6,224 nucleotides of DNA from an uncultured Bacteroidales bacterium (GTDB lineage Bacteria > Bacteroidota > Bacteroidia > Bacteroidales > UBA932): the NCBI GenBank assembly GCA_946405645.1, contig CAMJHW010000084.1:1-6224 (forward strand), given 5' to 3'. The translations under genes were made by a program, and so were the position numbers. Under the pieces are notes generated by a model. That model saw nothing but the letters and a program-made list of their open reading frames with translations. It was not told where the DNA came from and did not search any database. Shown in pieces: positions 1 through 5,221 of the stretch (the stretch's first letter is position 1; each line of letters starts with the position of its first letter).

Positions 1-1030
1 GGTCCTCGGGCATGGAGAAATATCCCGAAAGGACGCCGGGGATGGGAACGGAGTATTCCCCGAGTCCCTCGCCGGTGACCATATCAAACTCCACGAGATA
101 GCCGAAGATGGCGTCGCGCAGCTGGAGCGCGCGTCCGATCAGCGCCTTCTTGTATTTCGCGGTCAGCGGGAGCAGGCGCTCCGCTGCGACATTGTCGATA
201 TTCTTGATGGAGACAAGCTCCTCGTTCACCTCATTTAAATTATATATAAGGGCTCCGTGACCGGCGGGGCGGAAGAGAAGCGAACCGTCCTCCTTGCGGA
301 AAGGCTTGTTGTCCTTGTCCACCGCGACGGTGTCGGTGGCCTTGTCCTGATAAGTGAAGCGTACGTTGTACTTGACACCGTAGCGCTCCTCATATGCGGC
401 GCGCACCTCCTCAAGGGCGGCCTCGAAGAGATCCTTGTGCTCCGGGGAGATGGTCACGACGAGGTTGACCGAGCCGTCGGGGCCGCGCATATAGTCCTGG
501 CCCTCCACCAGGTGCTCGGCGAACGCCGTGCGCGCCTCACCGTCGGGATACTTGTGGAAGCGGATCACTCCCTTGGGCTTGGAGCCGTAGCCCAATCCCT
601 TGTCGGTCAAGACCTTCTCTACAACGTTCAGACGGTACTCACGGCTGTCCTCGACCTTGCCGAAAAGCTCTTCCGTATAGAAGGCAAAGCGCTCGACCGA
701 GGCGGCCAGTTTCGCGGCAGGAGCATCGGCAGGCAGGTCCTCTCCTGACTCGAGTACGGACATGCCGGCGAAGATGTCCTTGAACATTCGCGACGCGGCA
801 CCGGAGGCCGGCACGAACTTGCACATGCCCGCGACCGTGGTGGTGCCGATATAGTCCACGGCATCCTGCACCTCGTCCTCGTCGAGGACTTCTATTCCCC
901 TCCCCGGGGTGGCCGGGGCTACGATATCCATCCAGGGGAAACCCTTCCGGAACCTTTCAACCTGAGATTCGACGGCCTGCACGGAGGTTCCTCTCTCCGC
1001 GATGAGCCTGGCATCATCCTGAGTAAGCAT
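1..1030 (-). CDS. DUF4301 family protein, nucleotidyltransferase-like (3' end cut by window edge)
   Basis: I read 343 open codons from the ATG at 1030 to the left edge with no stop, so the C-terminus is missing; from memory the family runs to about 500 residues. The protein matches the Bacteroidota family DUF4301 as I remember it: an N-terminal stretch with ERFRKGFPWMDIVAPAT (residues 25-41), a KFVPASGAASRMFK motif (71-84), KPKGVIRFHKYPDG (151-164), RPAGHGALIYNLN (254-266) and IKNIDNV (275-281). The glycine/serine-rich loop followed by R-M-F-K, plus the later GHG and KNID motifs, resemble sugar-nucleotide pyrophosphorylases, so a nucleotidyltransferase-like fold is my inference; no substrate is known to me. 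There is no signal peptide or membrane segment, so it should be cytosolic. It lies 18 bp after the pdxB-like gene on the same strand and is probably its operon partner. Family assignment is fairly sure, function is not. Confidence 0.85.
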   Translation of the reverse strand, partial: MLTQDDARLIAERGTSVQAVESQVERFRKGFPWMDIVAPATPGRGIEVLDEDEVQDAVDYIGTTTVAGMCKFVPASGAASRMFKDIFAGMSVLESGEDLPADAPAAKLAASVERFAFYTEELFGKVEDSREYRLNVVEKVLTDKGLGYGSKPKGVIRFHKYPDGEARTAFAEHLVEGQDYMRGPDGSVNLVVTISPEHKDLFEAALEEVRAAYEERYGVKYNVRFTYQDKATDTVAVDKDNKPFRKEDGSLLFRPAGHGALIYNLNEVNEELVSIKNIDNVAAERLLPLTAKYKKALIGRALQLRDAIFGYLVEFDMVTGEGLGEYSVPIPGVLSGYFSMPED

Positions 1031-1048
1031 AGTAAATCAATTATGTGG

Positions 1049-2083
1049 TCAGTCAATAAAAAACTCTCTGCGGTAACTGTAGTTCTCGCGCATGCTCCCG
1101 AAGCCTCCGGGATTGACGCGGAACATGAAATCGTCTATAAAGATAGGATAATTATATTGAAAAAGCGAGGCAACCTGCCCCTGACTTTTTCCGCGGACGT
1201 CGAGCTTGACGGCTTCGAGTTCCTTCACCTCGGCCTCCGGGAAGAAGTCCAGCAGCGGCTTGATGTCGAAAAAGCGGGCTACGGTCCTGACCGCGGCGGC
1301 GGAGCTGCGCTGCTTGCCCTGATACGAATATCCGGCAATGTGCGGGGTCGCGATATCGACCATGTCCACAAGCTCCATGTCCACGAAGGGTTCGTTGTTC
1401 CAGACGTCCAGGATGACGGCGCCGAGCTTCGGAACCGCCCTCTTCAGGGCGTGTTCCACCACGAGCTCGCCGCTGGCTGTATTGATGAAAATCGTGCCGG
1501 GCCGAAGCCTGGAAAAGAAGGCCTCGTCCGCCATGCCGCGCGTGTGGTCGTTCACCGGCAGGTGCATGCTGACGATGTTGGAATTGTCGAGAAGGTAATC
1601 GAGCGAGCAGAAATCGAAATTGCCTTCGACCTCGGCGCGGGGAGGGTCGTACAGCAGGACCTTGAAGCCAAGGTCCCTCGCGCTTGCCTCCACCCTGCTT
1701 CCGACACTTCCTACTCCGATGATGCCGAAGGTGCTGCCCTCGAGCTTGATGGACTTCCTGGCCGCAACGCCGAAGAGGGCGGAGAGCACATAGTTCATCA
1801 CTCCCCCGGCGTTGCTGCCGGTTGCGTTGGTGACGAATATGCCGTTCTCTCGGCAGTAGTTCAGGTCGATGTTGTCCGTGCTGATGGCGGCAGAGGCGAT
1901 GACGCGGATGGAAGTCCCTGCCAGCATCACTGCGTTGCAGCGTGTCCTGGTCCTGATGATCAGCGCGTCCGCATCCACGATGTCGTCGTGGTGGATGTCT
2001 TCGCCCCTCATATACACGACTTCGGCATAGGGTTCGAAGACTCCCTCCACGAACGGGATCATACGGTCGATGACGATTTTCAT
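1049..2083 (-). CDS. pdxB: PdxB-family 4-phosphoerythronate dehydrogenase-like protein with altered active site
   Basis: The 344-residue protein belongs to the NAD-dependent D-2-hydroxyacid dehydrogenases. PdxB oxidises 4-phospho-D-erythronate in the DXP-dependent route to pyridoxal phosphate, in the cytosol. The start (MKIVIDRMIPFVEGV) matches the PdxB N-terminus. RTRT (44-47) is the substrate-domain motif, GIIGVGSVGSRV (120-131) is the Rossmann NAD loop, and TPHIAGYSYQGKQRSS (246-261) is the PdxB signature containing the catalytic His248. Glu231 in DVWNNEP is the expected catalytic glutamate. The C-terminal ENYSYRREF resembles the end of Bacteroidota PdxB, and the length fits that group. 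Odd: the family's catalytic arginine in N-x-x-R-G is Ser204 here (NTASGEL), and the usual G-x-DH and APGCN motifs read STDN (68-71) and ATGSN (87-91). The family call is firm, but catalytic activity on the usual substrate is doubtful. It starts 6 bp after the DUF721 gene. Confidence 0.85.
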   Translation of the reverse strand: MKIVIDRMIPFVEGVFEPYAEVVYMRGEDIHHDDIVDADALIIRTRTRCNAVMLAGTSIRVIASAAISTDNIDLNYCRENGIFVTNATGSNAGGVMNYVLSALFGVAARKSIKLEGSTFGIIGVGSVGSRVEASARDLGFKVLLYDPPRAEVEGNFDFCSLDYLLDNSNIVSMHLPVNDHTRGMADEAFFSRLRPGTIFINTASGELVVEHALKRAVPKLGAVILDVWNNEPFVDMELVDMVDIATPHIAGYSYQGKQRSSAAAVRTVARFFDIKPLLDFFPEAEVKELEAVKLDVRGKSQGQVASLFQYNYPIFIDDFMFRVNPGGFGSMRENYSYRREFFID

Positions 2084-2089
2084 ATGCTT

Positions 2090-2437
2090 CTACTTGAGTA
2101 TGAGTTCACGGACGAAAGAAACGCGAGGGTCGTCGCGGACGAAAAGCTCGTCACGCGACAGGATGGAATTGATCCTGGCGACCAGTGCGGCGCTCTGGAA
2201 GGACAGCTGGTTGCGAACGACCGACGAGTTGAGCGTGATGTAGAGCCTGCCATCGCGGAAGAAGCGCTTCAGGGTATAAGGAGCCGCCCCGGACGCCTCG
2301 TCCCAGGCGGCGAATATCCGCTGGGTGTTCAGGCCGGAGGCAAGCTTCATGGACTTGATGTACAGGGGGATGAGCTCCTCCATCGAGATCGCCTGCTTCC
2401 TCGCGATGCGTACCGGTGCCCGCTTCTCCATGGTCAT
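2090..2437 (-). CDS. dciA: DUF721 / DciA-like protein, probable replicative helicase loader
   Basis: A 115-residue small basic protein of the DUF721 family. DciA is the DnaB-helicase operator of bacteria that lack DnaC or DnaI, and Bacteroidota DUF721 proteins next to recF are generally put in that family. Visible family features are the conserved tryptophan in IFAAWDEASG (W45), the YTLKRFF segment (54-60), the strand-rich block GRLYITLNSSVVRNQL (63-78), LVARIN (85-90) and a VRELILK tail. The start at 2437 was chosen because its ATG overlaps the recF stop as ATGA, a typical translational-coupling junction. The frame stays open upstream to 2728, but that part lies inside recF and looks like arginine/proline-rich shadow. 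A second ATG at 2431 would give a protein two residues shorter. Homology is clear; the helicase-loading role is inferred from the family. Confidence 0.8.
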   Translation of the reverse strand: MTMEKRAPVRIARKQAISMEELIPLYIKSMKLASGLNTQRIFAAWDEASGAAPYTLKRFFRDGRLYITLNSSVVRNQLSFQSAALVARINSILSRDELFVRDDPRVSFVRELILK

Positions 2438-3537
2438 TCCTCCACAAGGGTGAACGAGCCATCGACGGTCTCGAAATACCTGCGGTCCTCGGTCAGAGCA
2501 TCCACGATGCCGGCGAGCCGGACCTTGTTGCTGTCGGTAAGGAAGATCTGGCCGAAATCGGCCCCGGCCACCATCGACAGCAGGTTGGACACGCGGTTCA
2601 TGTCGAGCTTGTCGAAGAGGTCGTCGAGAAGGAGGATGGGAGCGAATCCGTAGGACTCCTTCATTATCTCGTACTGGGCGAACTTGAGGGACACGAGGAA
2701 AGACTTCTGCTGCCCCTGCGAGCCGCACTTGCGGATGGGATAGCCGTTCATGGTGAAAATGAAGTCGTCGCGATGCACCCCGACCCCGGTATATTTGAGC
2801 ATCCTGTCGCGCTCCCTGCAGTCGCGAAGCTGCGCCGCCAGGTCGCCGCGGTCGGCGTCCGTACGGTACTCGATCCCGACTTCCTCGCGGCCGCCGGAAA
2901 GCTCGGTATAGTAAGCCTGGACGACTGGCGCCAGCGCCTCGGCCAGCTGCCTGCGGCTGGCCGCTATGGGAGCGGCCAAGGCCGAGAGGCGCGCGTCGAA
3001 CGCGTCCAAAAGGTCCCCGTCCGGGTCGGCGCCCTTCAGGAGGCGGTTGCGCTGGAGCAGGTACCTGTTGTACTGCTGGATATTGTCGAGGTATCCCCTG
3101 TCCATCTGGGACAGGACGGCATTGACGAACTTTCTCCTCTCTTCGCCGGAATCACTGACCATGGATATGTCCGACGGGGACACGAGGACTATGGGCAGCA
3201 CGCCGACGTGCTCGGAGACGCGCTTGTAGGTCTTGTCGTCGCGCTTGACCTTCTTCTCCCCATCGGAACTGACCGCCACCGAGAAGCGCGACTCCAGGCC
3301 GTTGGGCATGAGATAGGACCCGGCGACGGTGAAAGAGCTGGTCCCGTAACGGAAATTGAAGCGGTCGGAAGAGCCGAAGGCGCTCTTGGTCATCGAGAGG
3401 TAATAGATGGCGTCGATGAGATTGGTCTTGCCCTCGCCGTTGTTCCCGGAAATGCAGTTGATGTTGGGCGAGAAGGCCAGCTCCTGCAAGGCTATGTTCC
3501 TGAAATCCTGGACGACTATTTTCTTGAGTACGGGCAT
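2434..3537 (-). CDS. recF: DNA replication and repair protein RecF
   Basis: A 367-residue SMC/ABC-like ATPase. RecF works with RecO and RecR to load RecA at single-strand gaps and stalled forks, in the cytoplasm. Its motifs come in order: VQDFRNI near the start (9-15), Walker A GNNGEGKT (31-38), LVSPSDISMVSDSGEERRKFVN (118-139, typical RecF), YNRYLLQRNRLLK (156-168), the GVHRDDF segment (253-259), the ABC signature GSQGQQKSF (272-280), Walker B ILLLDD (301-306) followed directly by the D-loop LFDKLD (307-312), and IFLTDS (331-336). Length is normal and all ATPase motifs are intact, so it should be functional. It is the first gene of the minus-strand operon, 12 bases downstream of the likely transcription start, and its stop overlaps the DciA-like start by 4 bp. 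dnaA, dnaN and gyrB, recF neighbours in many bacteria, are not here. Confidence 0.97.
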   Translation of the reverse strand: MPVLKKIVVQDFRNIALQELAFSPNINCISGNNGEGKTNLIDAIYYLSMTKSAFGSSDRFNFRYGTSSFTVAGSYLMPNGLESRFSVAVSSDGEKKVKRDDKTYKRVSEHVGVLPIVLVSPSDISMVSDSGEERRKFVNAVLSQMDRGYLDNIQQYNRYLLQRNRLLKGADPDGDLLDAFDARLSALAAPIAASRRQLAEALAPVVQAYYTELSGGREEVGIEYRTDADRGDLAAQLRDCRERDRMLKYTGVGVHRDDFIFTMNGYPIRKCGSQGQQKSFLVSLKFAQYEIMKESYGFAPILLLDDLFDKLDMNRVSNLLSMVAGADFGQIFLTDSNKVRLAGIVDALTEDRRYFETVDGSFTLVEE

Positions 3538-3552
3538 AATTCGGCGTTCTTC

Positions 3553-3583
3553 TTTGCAAAGTTATCATTTTTTTCTATTTTTG
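3553..3583 (+). promoter_or_regulatory. Bacteroidota-type promoter for the TPR-yebC unit
   Basis: A TTTG -33 element at 3553-3556, a 19-bp spacer and a TATTTTTG -7 element (TAnnTTTG) at 3576-3583 match the known promoter pattern of the Bacteroidota primary sigma factor. Transcription would start near 3590, leaving a leader of about 50 bases before the ATG at 3642. The stretch before the ATG is AT-rich with no Shine-Dalgarno sequence, as usual in this phylum. The -33 element lies within the palindrome CTTTGCAAAG (3552-3561), which also contributes to the opposing recF promoter. Confidence 0.65.
3557..3564 (-). promoter_or_regulatory. -7 element of the recF operon promoter
   Basis: Read on the minus strand this is TAACTTTG, a full match to the Bacteroidota -7 consensus TAnnTTTG. 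It would start transcription near 3550, about 12 bases before the recF ATG. No clear TTTG -33 is found at 19-21 bp upstream; the region there is A-rich (AAAAATAGAAAAAAA on that strand). The box directly abuts the -33 of the opposing promoter, so the two probably compete for polymerase. The very short leader leaves little room for leader-based control. Confidence 0.55.
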
Positions 3584-3641
3584 CGTTCTGTTTTGCAAGA
3601 TTGGGCGGAACAGATACTCCGATTATTAAAATACAAACGAT

Positions 3642-4322
3642 ATGGCAAAGGAAAACCTTAAACAGAAGGAAGCTCTCCAGCAGGAGAAAATCAACGAGAC
3701 TGTCTCGAAAACCGAGCAGTTCTTCAACGAGCACAAGAACCTCATCTATGGAATCGTCGCCGCCGTCCTCATGATCGGTTTCGGCGTCCTCGCATACAAC
3801 CAGTGGATCCTCAAGCCCAAGCAGGCTGAGGCTATGGAACAGCTGTTCCCCGCAGAGGCCGCTTTCGCAGCCGGCGAGTATGACCTCGCCCTCAACGGCG
3901 ACGGCAACGTCCTCGGATTCAAGGACATTCTTGACCAGTACGGCAACAAAGCCGGCAAGGCCGTCAACTTCTACGCCGGAGTCAGCGAGCTCCAGCTCGG
4001 CAATTTTCAGGAGGCCATCGACTTCCTGAAGAAGTACAAGGGCAAGGACCACATCCTCTCCGCCCGCGCCCTCGCCTGCCTCGGTGACGCCTACACCGGA
4101 CTCGAGGACTACAATACCGCCATCGGTTACTTCGAGAAGGCCGCCGATCTCTCCGACAACGTCTATTCCGCCGCATACCTTCTCAAGGCCGGCGTGGCCT
4201 ACGAGGAGCTCGGCAACAACGACAAGGCCCTCGCCTGCTACAACAGGATCAAGAACGACTATCCCCAGTCCATCGAGGGATACGACATCGACAAGTACAT
4301 CGCAAGGATCGAATCCAAATAA
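3642..4322 (+). CDS. Membrane-anchored tetratricopeptide repeat protein
   Basis: A 226-residue protein with three parts: a charged, coiled-coil-like N-terminus (residues 1-33, rich in Lys, Glu and Gln), one membrane segment of about 18 residues (IYGIVAAVLMIGFGVLAY, 35-52), and a soluble TPR region. Repeats are visible at about 106-132 (FYAGVSELQLGNFQEAIDFL), 141-174 (CLGDAYTGLEDYNTAIGYFEKA) and 178-211 (LKAGVAYEELGNNDKALACY). The architecture recalls E. coli YfgM, a periplasmic TPR partner of the Sec translocon, but that is likeness in layout only. The charges flanking the membrane segment do not clearly decide topology; TPRs outside the cytoplasm seem likelier. The gene is 8 bp upstream of yebC and heads that unit. 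Many C-ending codons suggest good expression. No specific function can be given. Confidence 0.88.
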   Translation: MAKENLKQKEALQQEKINETVSKTEQFFNEHKNLIYGIVAAVLMIGFGVLAYNQWILKPKQAEAMEQLFPAEAAFAAGEYDLALNGDGNVLGFKDILDQYGNKAGKAVNFYAGVSELQLGNFQEAIDFLKKYKGKDHILSARALACLGDAYTGLEDYNTAIGYFEKAADLSDNVYSAAYLLKAGVAYEELGNNDKALACYNRIKNDYPQSIEGYDIDKYIARIESK

Positions 4323-4330
4323 ACTGAACC

Positions 4331-5089
4331 ATGGGAAGAGCGTTTGAGTTCCGCAAGGAAAGGAAACTGAAGAGATGGGGGCACATGGCCCGCGTCTTCA
4401 CGAAGCTTGGCAAGGAGATCACCATCGCCGTCAAGAACGGCGGACCCGACGTCACCGGCAACCCGCGCCTCCGCGCCCTCATGGCCGAGGCCCGCGCAGA
4501 GCAGATGCCCAAGGAGAACATCGAGCGCGCCATCAAGAAGGCGACCGACAAGACCCTGGGCGACTTCAAGGAGATCGTTTATGAAGGCTACGGCCCTCAC
4601 GGCATCGCATACCTCGTAGAGGCCGCCACCGACAACAATACCCGCACCGTCGCCAATGTCCGCAGCTACTTCAACAAATGCGGCGGCTCGCTCGGCACCA
4701 CCGGTTCGGTCAGCTTCATGTTCGACCACAAGTGCGTCTTCCGCATCAAGGAAGACCCCGCCATGCCCATCGATATCGACGAGCTCGAGCTCGAGCTCAT
4801 CGACTACGGTGCGGAGGAAGTGTTCAAGCAGGAGGTCGAGGACGAGGACGAGAACGTCACCGTCGAGATCAGCATCTATGGCGACTATACCGCTTACGGA
4901 GCTCTCCAGAAGTTCATCGAGGAGAACGGCTACGACCTCATTTCCGGAGGTTTCGAGCGCATCCCGAACGTGGACCTCAAGGACGTCACTCCCGAGCAGC
5001 GCGCCACTCTCGAGAAGCTCACCAACCTCCTCGAGGACGACGAGGACGTCACTAACGTCTATACTACCATGAAGCCCGCGGAGGAGTAG
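4331..5089 (+). CDS. yebC: YebC/PmpR/TACO1 family translation factor (putative transcriptional regulator in older annotation)
   Basis: A 252-residue protein, normal length for the family. The N-terminus MGRAFEFRKERKLKRWGHMARVF is the Bacteroidota version of the basic helical first domain. Next come the family block GGPDVTGNPRLRALMAEARA (38-57) with MPKENIERAIKKA (59-71), then YEGYGPHGIAYLVEAATDNN (84-103), and RSYFNKCGGSLGTTGSVSFMF (111-131), the family signature region. An acidic third domain follows (150-176) and the C-terminus ends in DEDVTNVYTTM. YebC proteins were long labelled DNA-binding regulators; newer work on bacterial YebC and mitochondrial TACO1 points to ribosome binding and relief of stalling at proline-rich stretches. 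It follows the TPR gene by 8 bp and ends 30 bp before a terminator, so the pair forms one unit. The start was chosen because the conserved N-terminal helix begins there; Met19 would remove it. Confidence 0.95.
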   Translation: MGRAFEFRKERKLKRWGHMARVFTKLGKEITIAVKNGGPDVTGNPRLRALMAEARAEQMPKENIERAIKKATDKTLGDFKEIVYEGYGPHGIAYLVEAATDNNTRTVANVRSYFNKCGGSLGTTGSVSFMFDHKCVFRIKEDPAMPIDIDELELELIDYGAEEVFKQEVEDEDENVTVEISIYGDYTAYGALQKFIEENGYDLISGGFERIPNVDLKDVTPEQRATLEKLTNLLEDDEDVTNVYTTMKPAEE

Positions 5090-5118
5090 GATACTTCTTT
5101 CGGAACAATTGATATAAA

Positions 5119-5152
5119 AAAAGAGACATCCGCAAGCGCAGATGTCTCTTTT
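5119..5152 (+). terminator. Rho-independent terminator after yebC
   Basis: The arms 5119-5133 and 5138-5152 pair over 15 positions with one C-A mismatch (5131/5140) around a four-base AAGC loop. The core is GAGACATC pairing with GATGTCTC, followed by T residues (5149-5152 and again 5155-5157). An A-run before the left arm (5115-5122) would supply a U-tract on the minus strand too, so the hairpin may work in both directions. It separates the TPR-yebC unit from mmdA. Confidence 0.88.
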
Positions 5153-5165
5153 CGTTTGTACGCTC

Positions 5166-5196
5166 TTGCCCTTTTGAAGGATTTTTAATATATTTG
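5166..5196 (+). promoter_or_regulatory. Promoter of mmdA
   Basis: A TATATTTG -7 element at 5189-5196 fits the Bacteroidota TAnnTTTG pattern. The best -33 candidate at normal distance is TTG at 5166-5168, with a 20-bp spacer; a full TTTG at 5173-5176 is too near (12 bp). Transcription would start near 5203, giving a leader of about 20 AT-rich bases before the ATG at 5222. The region is directly downstream of the terminator, which supports mmdA being its own transcription unit. Confidence 0.55.
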
Positions 5197-5201
5197 AAGG
5201 A
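5173..5201 (+). repeat. Direct repeat TTTGAAGGA over the mmdA promoter
   Basis: The 9-base word TTTGAAGGA occurs at 5173-5181 and again at 5193-5201, exactly 20 bp apart, about two helical turns. The second copy begins inside the -7 element and runs to the expected start site; the first lies in the spacer. The placement would suit an operator for a dimeric regulator, but two copies in an AT-rich region could also be chance. Confidence 0.4.
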
Positions 5202-5221
5202 ATATAAGTAATTCATATCAT

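Noticed and set aside
1043..2653. Long open frame of 536 codons on the plus strand
   Set aside because: It runs antisense to the pdxB-like gene, the DUF721 gene and the end of recF, which all have clear family motifs. Its translation shows no recognisable domain; such frames are common opposite GC-rich genes.
2438..2728. N-terminal extension of the DUF721 protein into recF
   Set aside because: The added part is arginine/proline-rich out-of-frame recF sequence, and family members begin near the ATG at 2437, which forms an ATGA overlap with the recF stop.
2416..3774. Long open frame of 452 codons on the plus strand
   Set aside because: It is antisense to recF, then crosses the divergent promoter region and enters the TPR gene in another frame. 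No family motif is visible.
4781..4798. 18-base perfect palindrome made of three GAGCTC units inside yebC
   Set aside because: It encodes ELELEL in a segment that, as I recall, is acidic and similar in Bacteroidota YebC proteins; codon preference for GAG and CTC explains the repeat.
5173..5176. TTTG as the -33 box of the mmdA promoter
   Set aside because: It is only 12 bp from the TATATTTG element, against the usual 19-21 bp; TTG at 5166-5168 fits the spacing better.
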